Assembly (NCBI GenBank): GCA_035235625.1
Contig: CP141149.1
Span: 3,567,001 to 3,631,000 of the forward strand
Reading direction: 5' to 3'
Source: Saururus chinensis
Lineage: Eukaryota > Streptophyta > Magnoliopsida > Piperales > Saururaceae
Length of the DNA: 64,000 nt
The notes beneath the pieces are model-generated. The model saw only the letters and a program-made list of their open reading frames with translations. It did no database searches and had not been told where the DNA came from. Positions 35,104-46,975 of this stretch are shown here, piece after piece (position 1 is the first letter of the stretch; each line of letters opens with the position of its first letter). A program made the position numbers and the translations under genes.

Positions 35104-35318
35104 CAACCCTAACTCACATTCGTCAACTGCTCCTGATACGAGAGCTGCTCCGTCTGAAACTCAAATAGTAAATCTTGATGTTCAATGTATTGTTCCTACT
35201 GTTTAACATGAGTTTGAATTATGTTAGCCAAACCCTCCAAATTAGTCTACAGTTGATCCATTTGATGTTCGACAACAACTTGATTTGTAGAAGCATTTTT
35301 CCTTCTGCTTCCCATCAT
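35104..35318 (-). pseudogene. T1 gag N-terminal fragment fused to protease by deletion
   Basis: Minus-strand ATG at 35318 or 35315 starts (M)MGSRRKNAS, followed by a Gln/Glu-rich segment of about 70 codons. At about 35103 the sequence passes straight into protease, so the capsid core and zinc knuckle are deleted. One or two stops are present. Confidence 0.65.
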
Positions 35319-35502
35319 CAAATCCTTCGTAAGAAAGTACTTTACTAAAAACACAACAAAACACACAAAGACAAAGCAACTTGGCTAATTCTAGTGCATC
35401 TCTCATCCTACATAGTGCTAATTCTTTTACTTTAGGCCATACTCAACTCTTAACCCTTGATTACGTCTTTATCCTTAAACTTATTGCTTAGCTAACACAA
35501 TT
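35319..35502 (-). other. T1 leader region
   Basis: Lies between gag start and the presumed 5' LTR. I do not find the TGGTATCAGAGC site expected of the lineage, so it may be deleted or decayed. Confidence 0.35.
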
Positions 35503-36885
35503 TGCCACGACCTTGACCCCAAGAACCTGAGGCTACAATAGGGGGAGCTAGAGCAACGCAATATGGCTCACTTGTGAACAATAATCATTACTACTAATTA
35601 TGCTCAGTTAAATAATCCATAAACAAAGGGAAATAAGTCCAACTACATGATCCATCACGTGGAAACATTATTACAATCCTAAAAATTAAGAAAACAATTA
35701 ATAAAGGTTTCATTCTTTAGCAAACTTCTAGGCTTCTACCCTTGTCAGAAAGGACAATTATTATTATTATTTTGTGAACGCTGAAGATCTGCTTGCAAAA
35801 CAAATGCAAATTTGGACACGTCTGTGTGTACAAGTTCATGTTGTGGAGAGGTCCATGCAAAACAAAACCACCCATGATCTGACATCCATTTAGAAACTCA
35901 TACACACTAAGCCACAATCTCATGCTTTGAAAATCCTACATATAATTAAATCATTAAAGCCAACATAAAGTAAAACATTCTGCCTCAAACATATTTAAGT
36001 AAATTGCATGACTTGATTTACATAAACTTTCCACTTTCCTCAGTACCCTTGGTCAAAGGGCTTGTAACATTGACTGCCCGTCTGTAGCTAGCAACTGTCA
36101 TAAAGGGTAAAACCCCACACTGCCAAAAGGTTCTTGGGAGCTCACTTCTACTAATTTTGTAATCTTACTATATGCACTCGGCATGGGAATCATTTCTAGT
36201 TTTATTATCTCCTTACTTGAACAAGCATATATTTCAATCCCACCCGTGGTAAACCATTTTGCAACGTCTCATGAGAAAATTTACCCGACAACACACATTA
36301 GATCTAAAATCTGATTTTTAAAAAGTGGATCGCTCCGAATTTGAAAAAAAATACCAAGAAGTATCAAAATCAAACAAATTTTTTAGCAATAGAACTTGAC
36401 TCAACCAAAGCCTCAAAATTAAATTGGTGGTATGAACTAATACTAGAAAGAATTTGTTTTGAATTCTTGAAAATGTTGCGAAAAATTGGAATTCCTTCAT
36501 AGTTTGATCACAAATGAAACAAACTAACGTAAATGACTCCAAGTGGATCCAAACCTTTTATGCTAGATAAAAGACAAATAGGACGTTTTCTAAACAAAAT
36601 GGAAGGCACATGAAAAATATATAATCGGTAAAATTCGCATAATTATAATCCATAGCAGCACAAATTACTAAAAATCAATTTTAATAGGGACAAATATCCA
36701 AAAATAAGAATTAGGAATATACATGATTAGGGATCTCCAATAATTTTTTTAGACCTACTCAGTGAATAAAAGACCAAAACAAAGTACAAAATCCAATTTA
36801 CTCACCACTGGCCAAAAATTAAACTTTTGAAATGATGACATTTTGACTAGGATAAACACCATAAAAATAAAAATAAAAATTTACA
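35503..36885 (-). mobile_element. Probable T1 5' LTR, truncated
   Basis: Minus strand ends GGTCGTGGCA at 35503, a CA end, at the place where a 5' LTR should stop. The other end (near 36885) is lost in the junction with X-B and V, and it does not match the T1 3' LTR start at 8125. No ORF of note. It could instead be an unrelated LTR. Confidence 0.4.
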
Positions 36886-37499
36886 AGTGTCACACCTGAG
36901 GTTTTTCCTTACATTCAATTAAAAACTTTGCTAATATTTTATTTCAAAATACAGATATAAATCAAATGAACCAACAAAATTCAAAATCATATAAAAATAA
37001 TTTTTGTAAATTTATTCATCATAAGACAAAACTAAAATTCTCAGGCGTGGCTCGAAACGAAAATATATATGTAAAACTCACCATGGCCATGGTCTTTAAA
37101 AACAAATACATCCCAGGCCTTTCTGAGTACAAGTTCTTCAACAGTCTATGTTTTGATTCCTATATAGATATACAAATCTAGAAAATAATACATTTCTCTT
37201 ACCTTACTCAATACATGAGATTGTGGCACTAAAATCTACAAAGCCTCACTACGATTTTGCTGCACTCCAGGCTGCAAAAGGATAGTCCACCATGGGGCAG
37301 AGTCTAGTCCAAAAAGCTATCGATCTACCTGCAGAAGCCTACGGACGAAGGGGCTAAAAAGATAGCATGAGCATTTTCATACTCGGTAGGAAAATACCCA
37401 GTAAGGGAAAAATAAATCAATGAACTCTGTAAGTTCATATATAGATGCTTCCATGCAATCACACATGAACCAAATAGCATAAGAAACATAAATTTGGTC

Positions 37500-37900
37500 A
37501 CGGATACAAATCATCGCACAAGCTGAACTTACACTTACTCATATAACATGCTCTTACACTTACTCTCTGAATCAGTCTTATCAGTTTAATCGTACAAACG
37601 TACGCTTACACTTACAACATACACCTACCATACAACATTATTCATACGAACTTACTTGACAACCTTACTCGTACAACTCACTTGTACGACCTTACTCGTA
37701 CAATCTTATTCTTACTCATAAATGTACTCTTACATCATCCTTAGAAGCTTACACTTACACTTACCATCTGAATCAATGTCTCACCAACTTACTCGTATAA
37801 TCTTACTCATACTTACTCTAGATCTTACACATACAGCTTACTCAGAATTTGAAACATACAACTTACTCTTATTATCGTACATATACTTTACCGACAACTG
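37500..37900 (+). repeat. CTTACTCGTAC-type degenerate tandem repeats in V
   Basis: About 20 degenerate copies of CTTACTCGTACAA or CTTACACTTAC, 12-18 bp apart. Confidence 0.65.
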
Positions 37901-38104
37901 AAGCTCGTTACAATTAATAAGTTCCAGCGTCGAAAAGGAAGGGAATGCCACTGGGGCGTCACCTTAACTTTTGGGGAGCAACTAGACACCATGGACTTTT
38001 CCGATGGCAAGGTACACCTATGCTAATGGGGCACAGGATCAAATAGGTAAGAACAGATCCATGATACTACTTACCTGAGCACGCAAATGCCCACTCTCTA
38101 AGGC

Positions 38105-38300
38105 TATATGGTGCCAACAAGGACCATACAGTGCCAACTAAGGGCGGAAAAACATACAGTGTCATTCTTGGGCAAGAATCTTACAGTGCCTCTCTTGGGC
38201 AAAACATACAACATCATCTGTAGGCAGAAAATATACAAAGCCCACGAAGGGCGGAAACTTACAGTGCTCTGAACAAAGCATCAAACTTCTGGGCCGAAAT
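38105..38300 (+). repeat. ~27-bp cassette repeat TACAGTGCC…GGGCGG in V
   Basis: About seven units of 22-28 bp, each starting TACA(G/A) and most containing GGGC(G/A) about 18 bp later. Confidence 0.7.
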
Positions 38301-40786
38301 ATAGCACAAAAACTAAATCCCGCAAGAAAACACCATGGGTAGACCAGGAAGGACGCTCAGTCAATTACTTATCAACTAGCACAAGATGGAACTTAATCCG
38401 TCGAAACCCTCAATCTCAAACTCACATCGTTATCAAATTAGAGTGACTTACCATTCAAGTTCATATTAGGTAACTTATACATGTACAATTATGTTCGGAA
38501 CTACTTCCGTCTTACATTCTTCAGCCAACAAGGCTGGAAATACGCCCCTCGAGAAGTTCCAATCCACAAAGGTAGCATTCTTTACTTAACTCATCCCCCA
38601 CCCTCACACTTACAACCTTACCGATCTCTGCATAGCCTTACTCAACTCGAATTCCATATTGATAATCTTACCATCATACACTTATAGCCTTACAGTTTAC
38701 ACCATTCACCTTAAAACTAAATCTTCTTACAGGAACTCCTCAAATGAGACCCTTTTGACCTAAGTCCTATCATCAAACCCTTACTAATTCCTTACTCATT
38801 ATTCTTTCATTACAATTCATATTACAAACAATATGCATGTATAATTGTGTTGTCCATTCTCACTAATTCACAAATTCCCTCTGATGTTGAGAACCTTAAA
38901 TCTTCTGCATCCTTACATTGCTCACATCTTCTGCTCATTGCTCCAACGTGCCACCCGACTCAATCAAAACTAATTTTTCAATCTCATCAAATCCAACCTT
39001 CACTTGTCAATCTTACGTCTTTCCTAGCCCGACATACAATCTTATATTGCACTTCATAGCCCACGATGTACCCCTTCAACAAACTTACAATCAAACACTT
39101 CTACTCGTGCCCATCAATCACATACCACTAATCCACGACGAAGCTCAGACGCTCTGGTCACATACAAACGATTCATAGCAACTTACTATGTGCCCTTAGT
39201 CTTCACTAACATATGCACATAATTCATATACATACAACATGCTTCTATAATCAGCATAATCATGCAAAATATTAAATTATAAACTCCTAGCATGCTACTA
39301 CACAATCAAAGCATGCTATAATGAAATTACGAGTTCAAGGTCCCCTACCTCATAATCCACATGAGTTTGATGGCAGCAAATGACGGTGGCAGCTTCGATA
39401 GCAGTATAGGCAACCAAAAATTTCGCATTGAGAGAGTTGTTATTGTCCCGAGGATTTTCAAAGATGCTGGAATTAATCTCAATAAGGTTAGATTAATTAC
39501 ACTCAAAGCATAAGACTGATTGCACTAGGGCGACCGGACACAAGGTCATGCTACTAAGGATGGCAAAAGCGACCACATAATAGGAGGTGACTAATTGGAG
39601 ATCAGTCACAAAAGGGGTGAGGTTCGCAAGCAGTGGTCCCCTAAACAAACTTGAGAGCATTAGCGTCAAAGAGTGTGGCTGACAAAGGTGGTGACAATTC
39701 TTAATGCCACCCACAACCAAAACAGCATTCGGATGATCGTGCATCAGGCACGGCTTACAGCAAAGGATGTAGGCACAACATCCATCAAGCTTTCGATGGG
39801 CTGAGTCTAATGGCTTACAATAATACTTCCCCTTAGAAGAATCAGAATTCGAGAACTCTTTATCGTAGTTTTTGGGTCATGCGTATCAAAAGTGGGGGTG
39901 CAAGGGTAGCAATGGGCCATAAGTGCTGGCCCTTGCCGTCACTGGGCCGGGGCAAAGCCCATTTTGGTTAGACCTACAGCCAGAGTCCACGCAATATCAA
40001 GTGGCACACATTGGCTCGGGTTGGAGCGGGGCCCATCAGTGACAATCAGAGACATACCCCAGAGTTTAGGGCGTCTGGTGTGTGCAAAAGACATGTAGAG
40101 GAGGCCAGAAGCTGTGGCCCCTTGCTGATATTAGTTAAGCAGACATCCATAATTGTCTGCTAGCCGATGCCGGGCAGCAGAACACCCGGTAAGAGAAACA
40201 AATAGACCCGATTTAACTAGCACGATAGTGTACCGAGTTGGATCACAGACACACATCGCAAGGCCATGAACGGCCGACAAGGCTAGGGGCCGAACTTGGA
40301 ATACGGCGGTGATCCAGTAATCACAAACGTCTATGAGCTAGGTGGACACTAATCAGTGTTCATCTAAAGTCTAACGGTGGCGAATCGACACCACTATACT
40401 GAAACTGTGTCTCGGACTAAGAGGAGTAATGGGGCCAAAGAGAGGAGAATGGGAGCAAGAGGCCATCATACGCCCGAGGCGGAGCTGGCGACAATGAGCT
40501 GGAGCTCCTCCGACTATTCATAGCCACAAAAAACAAAAGGGAAAGGAACGCGATCTGTCCTAATCAGAAAATAGCGAATGGAGGGGTGCTGGACCTGGGT
40601 AGGTGGCGGCTTTGCCATCGCCAAGCCCGGAGAAGGCCACAATATTACAAATACGAATACGCCGAAGCGCTAAATTTCACCATCGGAATTAAGAGCAAAA
40701 AAAAGTTGTAGAATATTGTAGAGAATAGCCAGAAATAGCAGAAAAATGCAGAAAAATTACAAAAAAATGAGGGTTGTTACAACAAG

Positions 40787-41450
40787 ACTTAGAGTAGTGA
40801 GTCGAGACTCTCACATAAATTCCATTGAAGATAAGCTACAACTGCTCATTGAATACTCTATGTATAAGCTCCTTTAGTTGTGGATTTTCTTCAATTCACC
40901 ATAAAACTCAAAGCTCAAGTGAATTCCCCATTGGAAAACAATAAATATATGTTAAACCCTTTTTCGTTTTTCACCTCTTGGTTTTCCTCTTCTCAATTTT
41001 GTGATTTTATAACCTATATATAGCTCATTAAGTCATTTTAGGACTTGTACTTAACAAAAGAATGAAATTTCAATTGGAATGCTTTAAGTAGAGTAATTAG
41101 TTCTTGAAACGATTGATCGTTCTAAACAGTTATCGATCAGTCACTATTTTTAATGTGTACAATACTCTAAATGATCCATCAATTACGAAAGTGATCTAGT
41201 CTCGGCTTCGTTTTGCGCAGGGCTGAATTAATGAGAAATCGATCATTTTCTCCTTCACAATTTGTAGTGCTTTTTACACTAAATCCTGTTGAAACCACTG
41301 AAATCACTCCTTAACAATCTCCAAGTGATTTTTCTATGCCAATGTAATCTGAATAAACTTCAAACCCTTCACATTTTTTAATTTTTAATGTTGATCAATA
41401 AGAACATGTCTACTCTTATTTTTCAAGTGCGTCAATTCTAAATCTGTCAA
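40787..41450 (-). mobile_element. X-B 3' LTR remnant
   Basis: Aligns with the central part of the X-A and X-C LTRs. It contains paired palindromes GATTGATCGTT and TATCGATCAG at 41111 and 41131, cores 20 bp apart. Confidence 0.7.
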
Positions 41451-42129
41451 AACACTATACATTTGAATATTAAAATAAAATTACAAGTCTTGGCATAATG
41501 CATTAACTTTCAAATTGTAAAAAATTACTTAATACTACAAAGACATAACATAGACTCCATTAACTCAAAGTCATTAATTTGGAATTAAGCTTAAAATGCC
41601 TTGTATATATTTGTACTTATCCTACACACTTAAAATTACTGTCCAATCAATTACAAAGGTAAGCACTATGATATTCATTAATCACTTCTCCCCCTTTTTG
41701 ACATAAATAGACAAAAAGTTAAAAAAATAACTAATAAAAATTCTTATTAAAGCTCCATCAAGTTATAATTATCAAATCAATACATGAAAATAAATTATAC
41801 CATCAAATTAACACATGTCCAACACATATCCCATAATAAAAAATAGTTTCAACAATAGATCTCATCATCACAATGAAACAAAACAAATTGAACAAGTTTT
41901 AAATAGATGGAATACATGAAAAGTGATGGAAATAAATAAAATTATCAATCTACAATTGCATTAGCATCTCCACTCTTTTTCCCCTCACTGTCTGGTCGCG
42001 GAAAGCAAGATCTGATCAAGTAATTCAGGACAATAAACCACTAAAACATAGCATCCTATAACAATTTGAACTCTCCCATTATCACTAATGGATCATCATT
42101 TGTAGGTGGTAGTGGATCTAATGTTGCAT

Positions 42130-42690
42130 CCTGCTCCCTGGGGCTCATGATCATCACCCTGATGATGAGATAGTATATGTCAAACCACTTCAAGGTCTAT
42201 AGGTCTCATCCCAGGCATGTTAGGCTCTACCCTTGGCACTCTCATAGGCACTACTACGAAAATCTGGTGTAAGATATATGGATATGGCAACATCTCAGGT
42301 GTGTGGCCATACATAAACTCCATAATCCTCCCAAATATAATAGAAGGTAAATCAAGCTCCAAATCAGTATGTGCTAGGAGGTGTAACAATTGTGCCAACA
42401 TTTTGTCTAATCTCTCCTTCCTAGCACTCTAAAGAACATACTGAGCAATCACATGAAGAAGTCTGAAGTTCTCTGTCATAATGTGTAGGCAATGAAACCT
42501 CAAGCTCAGAACCTCTTGGCAAACCGAGCTATGCGGCGTAAAACTCACTGTCTAGTGGAATGTGATGTCCCACAAATGAAATGTGAGCTCTCTCCTCTCA
42601 CAACCAATAACATTGAAAATAATGTCAGGCGTCACGCTCACCTGAACTCCACCTACAACTCCATCAAGTGCATAATCATCCTCTAAGCAA
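42130..42690 (-). pseudogene. X-B second ORF, like plant 'putative transposon protein'
   Basis: Minus strand: an open stretch 42401-42180 reads MLAQLLHLLAHTDLELDLPS and continues GRIMEFMYGHT and MLPYPYILHQIF. Related sequence lies upstream after a stop (LRLLHVIAQY) and the same order is found in X-D (51909-52830). From memory it resembles the plant family annotated as putative plant transposon protein, found near the 3' ends of some retrotransposons; its function is unknown. The copy is broken. Its presence between gag and 3' LTR in two X copies makes it part of the element. Confidence 0.55.
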
Positions 42691-44855
42691 AGCGATGCAT
42701 ACCACTATCTAACCAGCCTATCATAAACCTGCTACCCTGATGCAGAGATGGTGCAAAAACTATCTATCCAGTTAGTACAGTCCAGCCTTTATATAGCCTA
42801 CTGCAGTCTCTAATCGTATATGAACCAGACTACTCCCATATCTAATACGTCTGACCCTATATGAAACCACTGTTAGATGGTCCAAGATCCCCAATGCTTA
42901 ACTCAACTATCTTTTGCTTCTTTGCTATCCACATCTAAATTACCTAACACATAAAGAAACCTATAGCTAAGAAACAACTAGGAATAAAGATTTAACAAGA
43001 GTAAACAGCCTAGAAGTTCAAAATGCGAGCCAAAAATTCAAATATTGAATATAAAATAAACCCTAAAAAATTTTCATGCCCGAATGACTCCAAATTTGAA
43101 CCTAAGCTATATCATGATTAGTAAATCAACTTTGTCAATTGGAATAACATCCAATTTTGACCCTAAATCCCCGATTTCAAAAAAATCCCAACTTGGCAAA
43201 AATCCTTGAAACCACATGAAATGTTTTGTGAAATCTTGAGTTTTAATGGATCAAAATGCATGAAAATTTAACCAAAGCTTGATCATCCTATTTCTAACAA
43301 TCCTACTTGTTCCAATAAAAAAAAATGTTTGAAGTCAACTAAAAAATTTAACTTTGGTTCAGAACATACCTTTTGCCATAGGCAAAAATCTTGATTTTGA
43401 TGTGCAAAGCCGAATGTTTTTCACCAAAATCCAAGACAAATCAACTCTATTCTCTCCCACAGAAGTGTAGAGGAAGTTTGGAGAGGAATGAAGTAAAATG
43501 GAGAGAAACAAGAATTAATACCGTGCTTCAATGCAAAAAACCTGACCAACAATCAATCCTTTCGACGGACCCATCTATTGTTTGTGAAATAATTTTGATT
43601 TTCAATTTTTAAAAAATAATAAAAATTACAAAAATTCAAAAAATTACAAAATTTTTCCAATATATTGAAAAAACTATTTCAAGGCATTTCCCATAAAAAA
43701 ATGGCATTCATAACTCAAAATTAAAATTAAACACTCAAAATCAACAAAATTGAGTTCTTTTTTACGCTTGTTTAATCAATTCTCTTTTAATCTAAGTGCA
43801 TCCATAGATTATGTTCATTAATCGCTTACCTTAGATCAGTTAAACCTTTTGGCATGTGATTATCAATTTTATTCTCTTATTTTTGATACATTAATTCTCT
43901 TTTATTAGTTTTTGGAGAGAACCACTAATGTAGTCAACTCTTGTTTATTTTAATTTTGAATCACACAAGGGTACTCTTAACCAAACTTAGACAATTTGTC
44001 CAAATCCTAATAGAAACTAAGTTCACATTTTTCAATTCTCTCTAACTAGAATCTACGTAAATGATTTTCTTAAAAAAAATAATTAAAAAACTCATAATCA
44101 ACATGCCCATGCCTTATTCCTAAGTTATGAATTTTTTCATAAATTCATTTTTCAAGGGCGTGGCTTTTTCTGAATCCTCTACTTGCATCATATATCTTTT
44201 TCATTATTTTCTTTCTTTTTTATTTTTTTATGATGTTAAGTGGATGGGTGCTTCACACTAGCTTTCCCATCATCTTTTCAGGGAAAATCCTATTATCTAA
44301 AGAGATACTAAAGTATATAAGACCCATAAACATTGAAGACGTGAATTTTTTTTTCATTGAATTGTAAATAGAAATCTAGCTAAAGATCATCTAATTTGAT
44401 CACCTAAACTCCACAAAAATCCAAATGCCTAAGTCAACTTACGTTTAAAAAATTTTCACTTTAAAGTGACTCAAGTCTTAACATGATGTGTTCAAGTTTT
44501 TAAAATTAGATAATTGCAACATCAAACAAAAGAAAATCAAATTGATGTTCACTCTCCTTTGTATATTCTTCTCTTAGTTAATATATATTTGACCACAATC
44601 ATGTTATTTTTCAGCTTATATAAAATAAAAACAAAGCCAATTCCAAAATAAGAAAAAGCTACACTATTCTTTTTGTGTTTTTTATCATATTCCACTTTTT
44701 TCAATTAAAAACCTATGAATGAGAACCATATAAAAATAGAGTAAAAATGAGATAAAACTAAAAAACATGAATATCCCAAAGTTAGAAAGAATTAAATCAT
44801 GGACACAAATCAAAATATCTGAGTTAGAGATGTGAGACTCCTTATCCTTTCCTAG
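42691..44855 (-). other. X-B spacer between gag and second ORF
   Basis: There is no sustained reading frame and no pol motif on either strand. Parts align with X-D 50380-51908, so the spacer is an original part of the family and not a later insertion. Confidence 0.6.
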
Positions 44856-46688
44856 CTAACCAATCCTATGGCAAACTAAGGTAGACTTCTTTACTTTTCC
44901 TAATTGATTATTCAAAGCTTGAAGATTAACTTTCTTCACCGAAACTCTTTTCATGTTCTTTTCACACATTTGGTGGGGCAACTCAGGGGTAGAGGAGCTA
45001 TCATGCTTCTTCTTGTCATTCTTATTTGACGTAAGATTGAAAGGGTAGTTCATAGGACATTCTCTTGTAGTATGTGTATCACTATGGCAAGTATCACACA
45101 TTCCCACAATGCTAGAACCTATCCTTCCTACTTTCACAATTGACCAAGGTGGATTGGGCACTATCTTAGGCTCTTTCACATTATATTTTGCCTTAACAAA
45201 GATAATAGGTTTTTCTACGGGTTACATAAGCAATTCCTAAAACCTAAGCTCATTTTGTTTGTTTGACCAAAGCTAAGCATAGTCTCTAACTTCTTTTTCC
45301 CACTCTTGAAATCATCTAATTTCTCATTAGAGGACAATAGTTCTCTATTGTGAGCACTAGGCTTGTTTTCTCTCTCTAGGTCTTTCTTAAGATCATTCTC
45401 TTCTATTTTTAGTTTGTTATTCAAATCTACTAACTTACTTCCCTCTTGAGAAGACACAACTATTTCATTTTCTTTTTTCTTCAACTCTCTCTCAAGGCTT
45501 TTGGTTCACTTAGTCAAGACTATAAGTTATTGGAGGAATCCCTTAAACTCATCAAAATCAATCCCAGACTCTGAGTTCTCTTCAATAGAAATTGACTTAT
45601 AAGAATCTTCTTCCGAATTATCATCCTTCACACTTGCATGAAAGGCAATATAGTTGCACAATTCTTCTTTTTTAGAAGATCTCTCATTAGACTAAGTTAC
45701 TTGAAGAACCCTTTTTCTTCTTCTGCTTCTCATCAGAAGAATTGTCAAAATTGAAATTAGGGCAATCATTAGTAAAATGACCTAACTTACAACATTCAAA
45801 GCATTTTAGATTCTTATTATCTTGTTTAGTTGGCCTCTCATATCTCTTTTCCCCTTCTTTCTTCCCAAAATTTTGTCCCTTATTCTTAAATCTAAAGTTT
45901 TAAGTTTTCATGAATTCTTAAAGTTCTTATCTAATAAAAGCATTAGTTCTTCATCATTTTCAGATTATTTATATTCATCAATGTGTTTAACACTTTATTT
46001 TTCCTTGAAGATCTTCTAGATGCTTTTAGGGCATTCTATTTTCCCTTAGCCTTCACAATAATCTTCTTTTCTTCTTATAAGACTATTCTTGCATCTCAAA
46101 GGTTCTAAGGTTCCCCACTAACTCCTCTATGTCTAAGGTGTGAATTTTCTTTGATTCATTAATGACACTCACCTTAATTTTAAATTTTGAGGATAAGGGC
46201 CTTAAAAATTTTCCCATAAAAAGGTATTCATGTATAGGATCTCCTAGTTGATCACACGTGTTGACTATGTCTAAAACTCTATAGTCAAATTTGAAGCCTA
46301 GACACCTTCAAAGCCTCAGTTCCGTCATTATGTTTTACCTATTTCTCCCAAGAAACTTTAGTAGACAAACATTTAGAGATTAACATATATTATGATTTTC
46401 CTACATAATTGAATAATGCACTAAGGGCTTTACTATTTTGATTAACAAGTCTAGTCTCATTCTCATCCCATTCTATTTCAACTTTTAAAATTGAGTTTTC
46501 ATCCTTATCTTGTCATTGGAGTTCCAACTTTTAACAACAGCTTTCCAGGCATTCCCATAAAGCGCTTGTATAAAAGCAGTCATCTAATTCTTCCAATATT
46601 AGAAATTTTGTTCATCAAACAAAAGGATTCTATTCATAGGGTTTCCCAAGTCTGCATGTTCATTCATTGAATTATTCAATTCAGCCAT
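44856..46688 (-). pseudogene. X-B gag pseudogene (UBN2 type) with two distant zinc knuckles
   Basis: Start ATG at 46688 (MAELNNSMNEHADL). An N-terminal UBN2/copia gag domain is read in several frames (for example FIQALYGNAWKAVV, then DIVNTCDQLGDPIHEYL, then IHTLDIEELVGNLRTFE at about 46110-46150). The first knuckle, CFECCKLGHFTNDC, is at 45762-45803, CX2CX4HX4C intact. A ~210-residue Glu/Lys/Leu-rich coiled coil follows (open at 45484-45215). The second knuckle, CDTCHSDTHTTREC, is at 45058-45099, also intact. The tail ends at 44856. About 610 codons in all, with several stops and frame changes. Gag proteins of this type coat the RNA inside the particle. Confidence 0.75.
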
Positions 46689-46975
46689 TGAATTCAATTA
46701 ACCAAAATTGACACGAGCACCACAATTTAAGCACTTAAATCAAGGAAAATTATGAGAGAAACAACTAGTAAACTAGGGCGCACATATTAGAAAGTTTTAA
46801 TTAAGTATTTCTAAGAGAAAAACAAGTAAAGTTAATCAAAAATTAGAATTCAAACCATAGCACAATAAATCAAACTATAGAAATTTAAGCAAGGTCCTAA
46901 AGCAATATCATGGCAAATCTTATTGATATCAAGTAGAAAAATATATTTTTTAACAATTAATCCTCAGCAATCAAT

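Larger units (their letters stand above)
36888..40781 (-). mobile_element. V: 3.9-kb solo LTR
   Basis: Minus strand starts TGTAACAACCCTCA and ends CCTCAGGTGTGACA. The TSD ACAAG is perfect at 36883-36887 and 40782-40786. The ends resemble Tekay/Del LTRs, but the body does not match Z. No coding region is seen; the short ORFs here (for example 39493-39744 minus) are not recognisable. Two tandem-repeat zones lie at 37500-37900 and 38105-38300. Confidence 0.85.

Noticed and set aside
34786..35112. 108-codon plus-strand ORF
   Set aside because: Antisense of the T1 protease remnant.
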